DNA of 64,000 nt from Orientallactaga sibirica (taxonomy: Eukaryota; Chordata; Mammalia; Rodentia; Dipodidae). Position numbers and translations under genes: made by a program. Below the pieces are notes generated by a model that worked only from the letters and a program-made list of their open reading frames with translations, searched no databases and was not told the origin of the DNA. The stretch's first letter is position 1. Every line of letters starts with the position of its first letter. Location: the NCBI GenBank assembly GCA_036365145.1, contig JAEOAD010000031.1, forward strand, positions 11,318,001-11,382,000. Reading direction: 5' to 3'. Positions 1 to 9,309 of this stretch are shown here, piece after piece.

Positions 1-554
1 ACTGTGTCATTGGTAGCGCATGGAGTCCTCTTGAACAATGTTTTGAATATTGTTCATCTTGGTATATGAATAGTAAGTTCCTAGCCCAGCACCTGTACAG
101 ATATTTGAGTGTCGGCTGTGTCCTAGATATTATCCAAAAGATTAAAATAGAACAATCTTTCAGAAGTTCACAGTTGAATAAGAGAGAAGAACTGATAGAC
201 AGCCAATTAAAATGTAGTGTGCGAAAAAAGCTTAGCTACATTTATTTTTTGTTTTTATCCAGAAGAACTCAGTGAAGGCTTCCTGGAGGAGGAAGTTATA
301 GTTAAAATAACACATAGGTATGTAGGAGAATTTGAAGGGTTTTGCTTTTAAGCAAACCTGTAAAATGAACCTGGTTGTAAGTAATTGATTTATAGTGCTT
401 CCAGGAAGCAAATGAGGGAGGAAGGAGGGAGGAAAAGAGGAAGGGAGAGGCAGAAAGGGAGAGGGAGGGAAGAAGGGAAAGAAAGGAAAACCAATATACA
501 ATACATCAGTTATCTGGTATTGCTGTGAGTTCATTACATTTTCTGTTGGATAAG
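1..554. other. anonymous sequence with a purine-rich tract
   Basis: No gene or classifiable repeat is visible. Positions 405-490 are almost pure purine (GGGA/GGAA type), a degenerate low-complexity tract. A short open frame across its complement is proline, serine and phenylalanine-rich and only reflects the base bias. Confidence 0.6.
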
Positions 555-724
555 TTTTTTTTTTTTTTTTTTTTTTGGTTTGTTTCCTGAGGTAGGGTCT
601 CACTCTAGACCAGGCTGACATGGAATTCACTATGTAGCCTCAGGATAGCCTTGAATTCACGGTGATTGTCCTACCTCTGCCTCCCGAGTGCTGGGATTAT
701 AGGCCTGTGCCACTACACCTAACT
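555..724 (-). mobile_element. B1 SINE (7SL-derived), minus strand
   Basis: The element reads inverted: a 22-nt T run (the poly-A tail), the GGTAGGGTCTCACTCTAG segment, CAGGCTGACATGGAATTCAC and CTCCCGAGTGCTGGGATTAT, ending at a decayed GCCGGGCGTGG head. A TSD, TTGGATAAG at 546-554 and TTGGACAAG at 725-733, brackets it. The length of about 150 bp without tail fits B1. Confidence 0.95.
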
Positions 725-733
725 TTGGACAAG

Positions 734-1574
734 TCTTTTGTCTGACTTTGTTTGCAAGGGTTGCCTCCATGGCCAGTAGATTTCTAGCATTCCCCGCACC
801 ACATAGGGGTTGAGCCTTGACCTCAGAATCAAGGAATGGCAGCAAGTAGGGAAATGTATGTTGTGATGAGATGGCAAAATGGGTTCTGCCCATCAGGGCT
901 TCAGCTCAAAGCCCATTCAAGATGATGTTGTCAATGCAGACACTTCACAATTTACCCACTGGGGTTTGAAAAAAATGTTGTGCCTTAAAACTTACGTGCA
1001 GACTGCTAGCATTTATGGTGCATGAAGAGCTATGAAAACCACTTCAGAAATTCCTGCAGGTTTCCCCAGTGCATACTGTAACCATCCAACAATTTCAGTT
1101 GAGAAATAAACATTGGCTTTCAAAAAAGCACAATGTATTTACTCGGGGGGCGGATACTGTTTGAGTTAAAAATTTTCAGACTAAGTTTTTACATTAAAAA
1201 TTTTTGTCAAATCTTGACTCATCTTTTCCCCTTGCCATATGCCTTGTCAAGTATTCAGGCCCCTGAGGAAGCACAGATGTTTCTTCCCAAAAAACTAACC
1301 ACTCTTGTCTTAGCAGGAGAACAAGCACTGGCAAGAGAATTTATCAGTTCCACCCAGCATGCATATATGCATATGTATATATTAATACTTGAGCAATAAC
1401 GTGATGGCCACAGGCTCCTTTTGGAAATGTGGTGAGGAGAGAGTGTGCTTTTGAAGTTTTATGATGGTTAGATTTCAGACAAAATTGGGGGCAATTTTTA
1501 GTTTCCTAATTATTTCTGAAGGAATAGCTTGTGTTCATTATTCTTAAGGTTTACATTGCAGTTATCTTTATGCT
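734..1574. other. anonymous sequence
   Basis: Moderately AT-rich DNA with stops in all frames. No repeat family or gene is recognised. Confidence 0.5.
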
Positions 1575-1866
1575 GTTTGACAAATATCCAACCAGAAACA
1601 GCTTATGGGAAGAAAGGGTTTATTTCAGGCTTACAGAATCCAGAGGAAGCATTAGCAATGGTGGAAGAAGTTCACTTACTTCCATAAATACATCTATATC
1701 AGAGAGAGAAAATCCAACACCAGAAGCATCAACAGCCAGCAAGCACCAACAGCCAGAGCTCAAACTGCTCTGATCACACCTTAGGGCTGGAATACAAGAT
1801 CCACCCCCAGTAACACCTCTTCTAGCAGGCTGCTAGAGACTCAGGTTGCAAGGTTAATCAAAAATA
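1575..1866 (-). mobile_element. MaLR-type LTR fragment, minus strand
   Basis: AACAGCTTATGGGAAGAAAG followed by GGGTTTATTTCAGGCTTACAG is the inverted 3' part of rodent ERVL-MaLR LTRs, which carry the poly-A signal region. Later CACCCCCAGTAACACCTCTT also fits. The fragment stops at the L1 insertion at 1879. The subfamily is uncertain, and another LTR class is possible. Confidence 0.5.
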
Positions 1867-1878
1867 CCTCAGCTTTTA

Positions 1879-2715
1879 CTGAGCTGAAAGCCTCCTCCAT
1901 GTGGACCAGCTGACAGAATGTTGGAAAAAGCTATGCTGCATGCAGTTCAATGGGAGAGAGAAATCACCAGTGAAGATACTCAACAGTGAACACTGAAAAC
2001 CTTAAATTTGGCCAGCCAGGCCAAATGAGCCAATGGGTGCAATAGTGGTATGTCTGTTATGAAGGAAACCAACTGCTCTCTAATTGGACTGGAGGCCTAC
2101 TCCATGGGAGGGAATACGTCCCTGATACTGAAAACCTACAACCAGGGTAGTCATGAGCCCTAAGGGTGTAACGTCTGCTGGTATCTCACTAAATGTATAT
2201 GCTATGCTCACCAAACTGCCCAGTAAGCACTTTTCTTAATGTCCACACCTATATATTAATGCTACTCTCACTTTTGGTTAGAGAAGCTTCTCTTTTCAGA
2301 TGGTGGCAACCTTGGGATGACTCAGAAAGCACCATGGTGCTGAGAAGAAGTGACAGAGGAGTGCTCAGCACGGAAACATCTCAAACCCACATTCCAAGGC
2401 TCAGGCTCCATTGTGGAAGAGGGGGAGGAAAGAATGTAAAAGCCAAAGGAAGGGTAGGACTTCTTACAACGTGCTCCTCCAGACACAAAATGGCCTGGAT
2501 ATCCATGACCTCACAGTGCCTGATACTACTTACATAAGACAATCATAATAGGAGGAAAAGATCATGACATCAAACTGAAAAGAGAGACTGATTGAGAGGG
2601 AGAGGGGATATGATGGAGAGTGGAGTTTCAAAGGGTAAAGTGGGGGGAGGGAGGGGAGTACCATGGGATATTGCCTACAATTAAAGAAGTTGTCAATAAA
2701 AAATAAATATAAAAC
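1879..2715 (+). mobile_element. L1 LINE, 5'-truncated 3' UTR (young jerboa type)
   Basis: This insertion of about 837 bp is bounded by a 12-bp TSD, CCTCAGCTTTTA, at 1867-1878 and 2716-2727. It holds only L1 3' UTR. The last 220 bases (GAGAGACTGATTGAGAGGG, GGATATGATGGAGAGTGGAG, GAAGTTGTCAATAAAAAAT) recur at 3738-4110, 36481-37889 and 30408-30628. It ends in an A-rich tail. It carries no ORF and is dead on arrival. Confidence 0.92.
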
Positions 2716-2727
2716 CCTCAGCTTTTA

Positions 2728-3087
2728 GTATTTTTTTCAAATTTCTTTATGTATTTATGCCCCTCATTGAGCTTGACTAACTCCAAACTAGGACAAATTT
2801 ACTTGTAAATCAAAGGGAGAAACTAAGTATTTCTCCAATCCCATTGTATAAAATGAAGGTCTTTTGCCTCAAAAAAGAGTGGGGAGAAATTCATCCTAGA
2901 AAGCATAATTACAATTAAAGTGATGAAAAAAATACCTCATGCTATGGGGAACATACATACACATTCTAACTGCCATAGTTTATAAATGTCTCCAAATAGA
3001 AACCTCCTCTGCACATAGAGTCATCCATAAAGATTAGATTCTCTTGTGTGGTTGTGCTATGCTGTGGAGGAAGAGAAGCCTCCATAT
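2728..3087. other. anonymous sequence
   Basis: AT-rich DNA downstream of the L1 target site. It may include the rest of the LTR interrupted at 1866, but nothing in it is diagnostic. Confidence 0.45.
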
Positions 3088-3265
3088 TTTAGCTCTGCCA
3101 ATTACAGGCTCCATGACCCTAGGTGAGGCATTTAATCTTTCTGAGTCTTTGTTTCCTCATCCTCAATGGAGAAAGTCACACTATTTCACAGTGTTGTTGC
3201 AGTGGTTAGATAAGGTAATCATTAAACTCTACGTAGAAGGTCAGTGCTCAATAATGCTAGTTTCT
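3088..3265 (+). mobile_element. MIR SINE (ancient tRNA-derived), plus strand
   Basis: In MIR order one sees TTTTAGCTCTGCCAATTACA, CCATGACCCTAGGTGAGGCA, CTTTCTGAGTCTTTGTTTCC with TCATCCTCAATGG, GTTGTTGCAGTGGTTAGATA, and the tail GGTCAGTGCTCAATAATGCT. This covers much of the MIR consensus including the conserved core. MIR activity predates placental mammals, so heavy divergence is expected. Confidence 0.88.
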
Positions 3266-3478
3266 ACCTGATGCCCTCAGCTAAAGGGTCATAAAACCAC
3301 GTTGGATCTCACTAGAGATAAGTTTTGTCAACTTGTTTAGCCTCTGTGACCCAGGCAGAATGGTGCTCAACTCTTTGAAATTTCCTTGCAGTCCTTGTTC
3401 TGGTGCTGCACAAGCCTTCTCACCATGGACTTTGTATTCAGCGTTGGCGGATATAAATGCTAGGTTACACGGGGGAGG

Positions 3479-3479
3479 G

Positions 3480-3516
<37 letters not shown>

Positions 3517-3526
3517 GGAAAGAGAA
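3479..3526 (+). repeat. (GA)n microsatellite
   Basis: An AG-dinucleotide run with a few GG and AA interruptions. It follows a G-rich stretch and is not attached to a recognisable SINE body. The frame read through it (RERERE) is not a gene. Confidence 0.9.
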
Positions 3527-3737
3527 GTTTACTGACTTTATAGATTGCTCACAGTACTTCATAACACAACACTTGAAAAGGATGTCTTCAATTTCCCTCC
3601 TATACTATGGGGAATCCTGCCTCTCCTAGAATCCTCATCTGGGAACTTTTCTTTTTATCTTCAGGGTTTTATATTCCCATTGGGAAAGAATAGACTTATA
3701 GACTAGGTTACTGGCAGGGTTTGTTTTATGCTTTCTT

Positions 3738-4110
3738 TTTTTTAATTTTTATTTTTTATTAACAACTTCTGTACTTACACACAATAAACCATGATATTTC
3801 AGTCTCCCCTTTCCCCCTCAGAACTCCACTCTCCATCATATCCCCTCCCTCTCTCCATTAGTCTCTCTTTTAATTTGATGACATCGTCTTTTTCTCCTAT
3901 TATGAAGGTCTTGTGAAGGTATTGCTAGTCACTGTGAGGTCATGGATATAGAGGCCAATTTCTGTTTGGACAGTTGCTATGTAAGGAGTCATACATTTCC
4001 TTTGGCTCTTACATTCTTTCCACCACCTCTTCCACAATGGACCCTGAGCCTTGGAAGGTGTGATAGAGATGTTTCAGTGCTCTGCCCCTTCTTCTCGGCA
4101 CTGTGTTGCT
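3738..4110 (-). mobile_element. L1 LINE 3' end, minus strand, 5'-truncated
   Basis: A perfect 15-bp TSD, GTTTTATGCTTTCTT, lies at 3723-3737 and 4111-4125. Between them, inverted, are the poly-A tail as T-rich sequence, then CTCTCCATCATATCCCCTCC and CCTGAGCCTTGGAAGGTGTG, the same 3' UTR as the L1 at 1879-2715. Identical TSDs indicate a fairly recent insertion. Confidence 0.95.
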
Positions 4111-4125
4111 GTTTTATGCTTTCTT

Positions 4126-4919
4126 GATAGCCTAAATTATGATTGTTGCTTTGCATGTATCCCACTGTGTTGACCTTCTTCCCAAGAATAACCAGATGTT
4201 GAGGGCCATTGAGATCACGAGGACAAGAGGAGAGTGGCTGCATACGTGGGTAAGGAGAGAACGACAGCATTAGTCAGCTGCTTCCAAGAATCCCATCCAG
4301 GACCAGAACTGCTTTTTCACAATGCATTTTAGCCATGGTTCTGGGCCTGCAATTCTGATTGAGCCCCTTTTGAGATTCATAAGTGAAATGTGGCTTGTTT
4401 GAGCTGCTGTGTTCTTCCTGTTTTCAAACACAGAGACTGCAAGAGGCCAGGTGGGGAGGTGTGTTTCCGATGAGTGTGGACATAGCTGTTCAGACTCTTG
4501 GTTACCATAGGGGAGGATTTTTGGTTCCAAACACTTTTTCTTCCAGCTGGTATAATTTTGTTTGAATAATAAAAGTCAGAGAAAAGCAACCAGGAAGAAG
4601 AAAAAGCCCTGCTGAGTGTGATTTATCAGGATGTTTGATGAAGTGATTCTGCTGTGGGATTAGTTCAACTCTGTGAGGTCTGGCCATTCACATGCAGGAT
4701 TCTTGCTTCATAATTCAATCAACTAGTTAAACATCCAGAATAAATTATAGATCCAGAGTAGGGAAAAACCTCACCTTTACTAATAACTACTTAAGAAGCC
4801 TAATACCTTGAAGATACTCTTGCATGAACATTTTCAAATAAACATGGACATTCTGTGCTCTAGGAAACCCGAATTCTGAGCCAAATAATTTACCTAGGAG
4901 ACTTGATGATTAGGTGAAC
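4126..4919. other. anonymous, apparently single-copy sequence
   Basis: No repeat or exon is recognised in about 800 bp. Open frames of 60-90 codons occur on both strands but overlap each other and lack any protein signature. Confidence 0.5.
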
Positions 4920-4974
4920 TTTTTTCTCTTCCTCTTCCTCCCTCCCTCCCTCCCTCCCTCCCTCCCTCCCTCCC

Positions 4975-5031
<57 letters not shown>

Positions 5032-5048
5032 TTTCTCTTTCTTTCTTG
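4920..5048 (+). repeat. (TCCC)n(TTTC)n compound microsatellite
   Basis: About 125 bp of almost pure pyrimidine: TCCC units from about 4938 to 4975, then TTTC units to about 5046. It abuts the tail end of the inverted B1 at 5049, so it looks like an expanded B1 poly-A tail read on the opposite strand as (GAAA)n and (GGGA)n. Confidence 0.95.
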
Positions 5049-5181
5049 TTTTTGGAGGTAGGGTCTCACTTTAGCCCAGGCTGATCTTGAATTCACTATA
5101 TAGGCTGGCCTCAAACTCACAAGGATCCTCCCTAAACCTCCCAAGTGCTGAGATTAAAGGCTTGGGTCACCATACCTGGCT
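5049..5181 (-). mobile_element. B1 SINE, minus strand
   Basis: GAGGTAGGGTCTCACTTTAG, CCCAGGCTGATCTTGAATTC, CTCCCAAGTGCTGAGATTAA and a CACCATACCTGGC head in inverted order. The tail is the microsatellite on its left. A second T run (5182-5193) follows the head. No clear TSD was found. Confidence 0.92.
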
Positions 5182-5508
5182 TTTTTTTTTTTTTAAATAA
5201 ATATTTGAAAACAACTTTGAAAGCAGAAGTATAACTGTGCATATTTAGAGGTCTCATTCTTTTTAACTGCCACATGGTTTACCATTCGTGGCTGCCATTG
5301 GTTAGTACATATCTTTATGGCTGTGCCAGATGTGTAAGAGCTGTGTTACAGATGTGTTGCAGCTGGCCCTGTTGTTAGCAGTTGCACCATTGTGACTTGT
5401 TAGGGATGGATATGTGCGCTTGTTAAATGTACTTAATTGCCATCCCCATTCCACTGTCTGTGGATATGTCCTTGTTTATTTGATCACGTCCATATTGATT
5501 GAGGCTTG
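5182..5508. other. anonymous sequence
   Basis: A T run, then unique-looking DNA up to the DIP target site. Phrases such as AGCTGTGTTACAGATGTG and AATTGCCATCCCCATTCCAC do not match a family I know. Confidence 0.45.
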
Positions 5509-5518
5509 TTTTTGTTTT

Positions 5519-5556
5519 TTAAAATACTTTTACTTTTTATTTGAGAGAGAAAGAGT

Positions 5557-5620
<64 letters not shown>

Positions 5621-5794
5621 GAGAGAGACAGAGACAGAGAGAGCACACTAAGGTCTCTTGCCACTGCAAAGGAACTCCAGATGCATGTGCCACTTTGTAT
5701 GTCTGGCTTTACATGGGTACTGCGGAATTGAATTCAGGCCAGGAGGCGTGGCAAACAAGCAGCTTTATCCACTGAGCTATCTCTCTAGCCTCTA
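5519..5794 (-). mobile_element. DIP-type tRNA-derived SINE (short variant), minus strand
   Basis: The inverted head ends in TGAGCTATCTCTCTAGCC, that is GGCTAGAGAGATAGCTCA, matching a tRNA-like head with an internal pol III A box. The body has CAACTCCAGATGCATG-type sequence and TCTGGCTTTACATGGGTACT. The 3' CT-rich part has expanded to (TG)n at 5556-5580 and (GA)n at 5581-5640. A TSD, TTTTTGTTTT, lies at 5509-5518 and 5795-5804. Confidence 0.92.
5556..5641 (+). repeat. (TG)n(GA)n compound microsatellite inside a SINE
   Basis: About 12 TG units run straight into about 30 GA units with scattered CA interruptions. It grew from the CT-rich 3' end of the surrounding DIP element. Frames through it read VCVCVC or RERERE and are not coding. 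Confidence 0.93.
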
Positions 5795-6022
5795 TTTTTG
5801 TTTTGAATCTTCTGTTTGCTTGTCATTATGAATAATGCTTCATTGAATATCATTATATATATAACATTTCACATATATGTAAGAATGTTCATCAGACAAA
5901 GCTCTATAATTTGAATTTCACAGTTAAGTAGACTGAATTTTGAAAGAAATTACTAAGTTGCTTCCTGCAGTTTGTACAAAATATGAAGTGGGAGGAATTG
6001 AGTGGGGTTATGACACATACAC

Positions 6023-6214
6023 TGTGATGACTGATTGTCAGCTTGACAGGATCCAGAATCCTCTTGTGAGGGTTTGTTTAGATCATGGTAGCCTCTGGAA
6101 ATGCCTGTGAGCAATGATCTTGACTAGGTCCATTGAGGCTGGAAGATCCAGCCTAATTGTGGGCAGCACCATTTTATGGGCTGGGATCCTGGACTGTATT
6201 AAAAAGGGAGAGCA
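6023..6214 (+). mobile_element. ERVL-MaLR LTR (MTD-like), 5' part
   Basis: It starts TGTGATGACTGATTGTCAGC with CTTGACAGGATCCAGAATCC, then CAGCACCATTTTATGGGCTG and GGATCCTGGACTGTATTAAA. These match the order of rodent MTD-class LTRs. The LTR is interrupted by two SINEs and resumes at 6664. Confidence 0.78.
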
Positions 6215-6398
6215 GGGCTGGAGAGATGGCTTAGCGGTTAAGGCACCTGCCTGCTAAGCCTAAGAACATGCATTTGATTCTCCAGGTCCCGCTTTTAGCC
6301 AGACCCAAAGTGAGGCAAGGGTGCAATGCTGTACTTGCCCACAAGGGGGCGCATGTGTCTGGCATTTGTTCACAGCAGCTGAGAGGCTGCTGGCTCAC

Positions 6399-6434
<36 letters not shown>

Positions 6435-6450
6435 CTCTCCAAAGAAAAGG
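6215..6450 (+). mobile_element. DIP SINE, long variant
   Basis: GGGCTGGAGAGATGGCTTAG, the A-box region, is followed by a B-box-like GATTCTCCAGGTCCC, AGGCAAGGGTGCAATGCTG, TTGCCCACAAGGGGGCGCAT and a CT run. It differs from short DIPs by an inserted block containing a CTCF-like core (6339-6352). It lies inside the MTD-like LTR. Confidence 0.93.
6339..6352 (+). promoter_or_regulatory. CTCF-like core motif in DIP SINE
   Basis: CCACAAGGGGGCGC matches the common CTCF core CCASYAGRKGGCRC at 13 of 14 positions; the mismatch is A at position 5. CTCF is the zinc-finger architectural protein. Binding is not shown, and this is a motif call only. Confidence 0.35.
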
Positions 6451-6469
6451 TGTGTGTGGGGGCAACAGA

Positions 6470-6663
6470 GGCTGGAGAGATTGCTCAGTGGTTAAACGTG
6501 CTTACTTACAAAGCCTGTGGGTCCAGGTTTGATTCCTTTGCTCCCACTTAAAGAAGATGCATAAAGAGGCACATGCATCTGGAGTTCATTTACAGTGGTA
6601 AGAGACCCTGGCATGCCCCCTCTTTCTCTCTCTTTCTGTGAAATAAATAAACATTTTAAGAAA
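6470..6663 (+). mobile_element. DIP SINE, short variant
   Basis: GGCTGGAGAGATTGCTCAGT, GGTTTGATTCCTTTGCTCCC, AAGATGCATAAAGAGGCACA, CATCTGGAGTTCATTTACAG and the CTTTCTCTC to AAATAAATAAACATTTT tail. It follows the previous DIP by 20 bp in the same orientation, so the host LTR received two head-to-tail SINEs. Confidence 0.9.
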
Positions 6664-6873
6664 GAAGAGAGAATTCATTGCTCTTTGCTTTTTTCACTGT
6701 AGGCTGAATGTGACCACTCAACTTAAAGCTCCTGTTGCCACATCTTTCCTTCCACAACAGACGGTAACCTGGAAATTATAAGCTACAATGAAGTATTCAT
6801 CCCATAAACTGATTTTTTTTTTTTTTTTTTTTTTTAGGTAATTTGTCCCAGCAATAAGAAGGTAACTAACACA
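6664..6873 (+). mobile_element. ERVL-MaLR LTR (MTD-like), 3' part
   Basis: Resumption of the LTR begun at 6023. It has TGCTCTTTGCTTTTTTCACT, GCTGAATGTGACCACTCAAC, a 23-nt T run (6813-6835) replacing the usual sequence, then GTCCCAGCAATAAGAAGG and the terminal TAACTAACACA. Both LTR ends are present, so this is a solo LTR with two later SINE insertions. Confidence 0.78.
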
Positions 6874-7191
6874 CACACAAGTGAATTCTTTCATTACTGT
6901 TTGTCATTTTCTGGAGCCATTCTTGATATCAGCTGTGACTGTGTTAGACAGTTGTGTGCTGGCTACTGCCTGCTGGGCATGAATAGTCTTTCTAACCTCT
7001 GCTGTGGAGTTTTCTTTGAGATTTTTGGAGCTGGCTCAGCCTGTGCATAGCATTAACCTTGAAGAGGGGTTAGAAGCAGTTCCCACCACTCAGGGAAGAT
7101 CTTAGAGTCAGCAGATAAATGCTCCAGGTACTGGGAGGACTCTTCACCATCTTTGGTGCAACCTATAGACTCCAGCATTTTGCAGAACTTT
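6874..7191. other. anonymous sequence
   Basis: No repeat family or gene is visible between the LTR and the next SINE. Confidence 0.45.
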
Positions 7192-7206
7192 AAAATGCAC
7201 CCTTGG

Positions 7207-7410
7207 GGCTGGAGAGATGGCTTATTGGTTAAGGTGCCTGCCTGCCAAGCCTAAGAATGCCCGGTCGATTCTCCAGGTCCCAGGTTTAGCCAGATGTAAA
7301 GTGACACAAGGGCGCAATGCTGCACTTGCCCACAAGGGGCACACATGTCTGGAATTCATTCATAGCGGCTGAGGCATGCCCATTCTCTCTCTCTCTCTCA
7401 AAAAAAAAAA
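7207..7410 (+). mobile_element. DIP SINE, long variant
   Basis: A perfect 15-bp TSD, AAAATGCACCCTTGG, at 7192-7206 and 7411-7425. The body has CAGATGTAAAGTGACACAAG and CCCACAAGGGGCACACATGT, where the CTCF-like core has lost one G and the RC dinucleotide. It ends in (CT)n and a short A run. Confidence 0.96.
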
Positions 7411-7425
7411 AAAATGCACCCTTGG

Positions 7426-7789
7426 ATGGAGAAGAGAGGATTAATCAAAACCAAAGACTTTAAGAAAAATCCACAAGGAAATCTACTCCTTTGTTAGCTA
7501 AATATATATAATTTTTTAAAGCGTGTATCCTGTGGAGGTGGATAATGTATCCAGAAGCCATTAGCTATTATTGGAAAATCCCAGTGCTAGGGGTAGGATA
7601 TTTTCTAGAGAGTTGCTGGCCAGGAAGGCCTCTAAGGCTCCCTTCCCTTACCCACCCCATCCCCCCCCCCCAGTAGAAAACAGTACAGACTATTGCCAAT
7701 GCTCTTTGTTGCCCACTAGAACTAGATGATAAAATCCTATTGGTGGAGACACCACATGCTTTTGTTGCAGGACACACCTAAATCAAGCT
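7426..7789. other. anonymous sequence
   Basis: Includes a 10-nt C run (7663-7672) but no recognised repeat or exon. Confidence 0.45.
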
Positions 7790-8061
7790 GGTACTGAACT
7801 GAAAGTCTTCTTCCTGCTGGTTAATGGTCATTGTGCTAGAACGTGCCATGCAACCTGTTGAGGGAGAAAAGTTGTCAATAGTTTTCACCAGTAGGGACCT
7901 CCTGAAAGCTAAAAAAACAATCAGCCATGCAAGATGTACTCACTGGTTCAATCCTGGCATGACTATGAGGTGGTAATCAACTTCTGTGTGATTGGTTTTG
8001 AGGCCCACCCCAAAGAAAGAAATTCCTGCCTGGCACTGAAAATATAATCGAAAGCCTATGG

Positions 8062-8318
8062 TGGGCTGGAGAGATGGCTTAGCATTTAAGGCGCCTACCT
8101 TCTAAGTCTAAGAACGTTGGTTCCAATCTCCAGCGGTTCCAATCATCTCCAGGTCCCATGTTTAGTCAGATGCAAAGTGATGCAAGGGCGCAATGCCGCA
8201 CTTGATCACAAGGGGGCGCACACATCTGGATTTCATTCAGAGCAGCTGACAGGTTGCTGGCACGCCCATCTCTATCTGTCTTCCTCTCCCTTTCTCTCTG
8301 TGTCTCTCTCCAGAAACA
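8062..8318 (+). mobile_element. DIP SINE, long variant, inside L1
   Basis: TSD AAAGCCTATGG at 8051-8061 and 8319-8329. It has the doubled B-box region (GTTCCAATCTCCAGCGGTTC), GATGCAAGGGCGCAATGC and a CTCF-like core at 8206-8219. The tail is CT-rich with a very short A stretch. Confidence 0.96.
8206..8219 (+). promoter_or_regulatory. CTCF-like core motif in DIP SINE
   Basis: TCACAAGGGGGCGC agrees with CCASYAGRKGGCRC except at positions 1 and 5. It sits at the same place in the SINE as the motif at 6339. Not shown to be bound. Confidence 0.25.
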
Positions 8319-8766
8319 AAAGCCTATGGCTTAGAAGGTCTGGGCCCTAGGGTGGAAGCTCCTACTGTTATTTGACTAAATGGATATTCTTTGCCAATCA
8401 AATTGCCTTCTAAATATTTATGTTTGTGCCTATAGGTTAGTGTTGCTCTTGCCTTTGGTCTGAAGTGGTGACAACTAGGGAGAATCAAAACTAATTAAAG
8501 TGCTGAGAAGTAGTGACTGTTGAATTCTCAGAAACAAATGAGACATCTATCATGTCCTTAAAACTTGGGGAACACTGTGGAAGAGGGATGGAAATGTAAG
8601 ATCCAGAGGATGGGAAGGAGTGTTTTGGAATGCTGTCTTCTGGATATGAAGTGACCATTGAATTTATGTCCTCACAGGGACTGTCATTACCTACACATGA
8701 CATGAATAATATTGGGACCATCAGTCTTTCATCATGGACAATGGCGGAGGGCCAAAAAAATGACAC

Positions 8767-9084
8767 TGTGGTTGATTGTGTGTCCTCCATAGACTCAGGT
8801 GTTTTATTAAAGCTGGTAAGTAGGATCTCCTGCTGCCTGGCTGGAGGAGGGGTCGCTAGGGGTGGGTCTGAATTCCAGCCTGAAGGTATGCAGAGAGGGT
8901 TGAGCTCATGCTGTTTTTGGCTTTTGATGGCTGTTTGGTGGTTTCTCTCTCCTTAGATGTACAGAAACAGCTTCTTCCATTATGGAACTTCCCCTGGATC
9001 TATAAGCTTGGAATAAATCCCTTCCTCCCATAAACTGTGTCTGGTTTGCAAGTTCATCCCAGCAATGTGGAGCCATGTACAACA
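8767..9084 (+). mobile_element. ERVL-MaLR solo LTR inside L1
   Basis: It begins TGTGGTTGATTGTGTGTCC and ends GCCATGTACAACA. In between are ATAGACTCAGGTGTTTTATT, CTGAATTCCAGCCTGAAGGT and AATAAATCCCTTCCTCCCAT, the poly-A signal region. It aligns along its length with the LTR at 55730-56068. Host L1 3' UTR flanks it on both sides. No second LTR or internal region is present. Confidence 0.9.
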
Positions 9085-9309
9085 GAAACCAAATTGGATG
9101 AGGGACTAGCTGGAAAGAGGAAAGGGTTCAATGGGTACGGATGAGGGAAGGGGGCAAAGGAAGGTAATGGGAAGGGATTATGATCAAAATGTATTATATC
9201 ATATATGGAATTGTCAATAAATGTTTAAAAAGTTCACTCTTTTAGGCTTCCTTCTTTCCTATGTAACTTTCTCCATTATGTATACTGTCATCATCTTCTA
9301 CTAATCTGC

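Larger units (their letters stand above)
7790..9230 (+). mobile_element. older L1 LINE 3' UTR (Lx-like), carrying two nested insertions
   Basis: Segments 7790-8061, 8330-8766 and 9085-9230 read as one rodent L1 3' UTR: TGAGGTGGTAATCAACTTCT, TGTGTGATTGGTTTTGAGGC, GAATGCTGTCTTCTGGATAT, CATGGACAATGGCGGAGGGC, then GGGATTATGATCAAAATGTA and TTGTCAATAAATG. A DIP (8062-8318) and a MaLR LTR (8767-9084) interrupt it. The 3' UTR differs from the young type at 1879. It has no ORF. Confidence 0.82.

Noticed and set aside
3333..3629. 98-codon plus frame and 93-codon minus frame over a GA tract
   Set aside because: The middle third of each is dinucleotide repeat (RERE or SLSL), and they overlap on opposite strands.
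4920..5048. CRISPR-like or satellite array
   Set aside because: Units are 4 bp without spacers, so it is a simple microsatellite.
6215..6290. tRNA gene from a tRNA-like head with A and B boxes
   Set aside because: The sequence continues into the DIP SINE body and occurs about 20 times in the window. No cloverleaf with an intact acceptor stem is supported.
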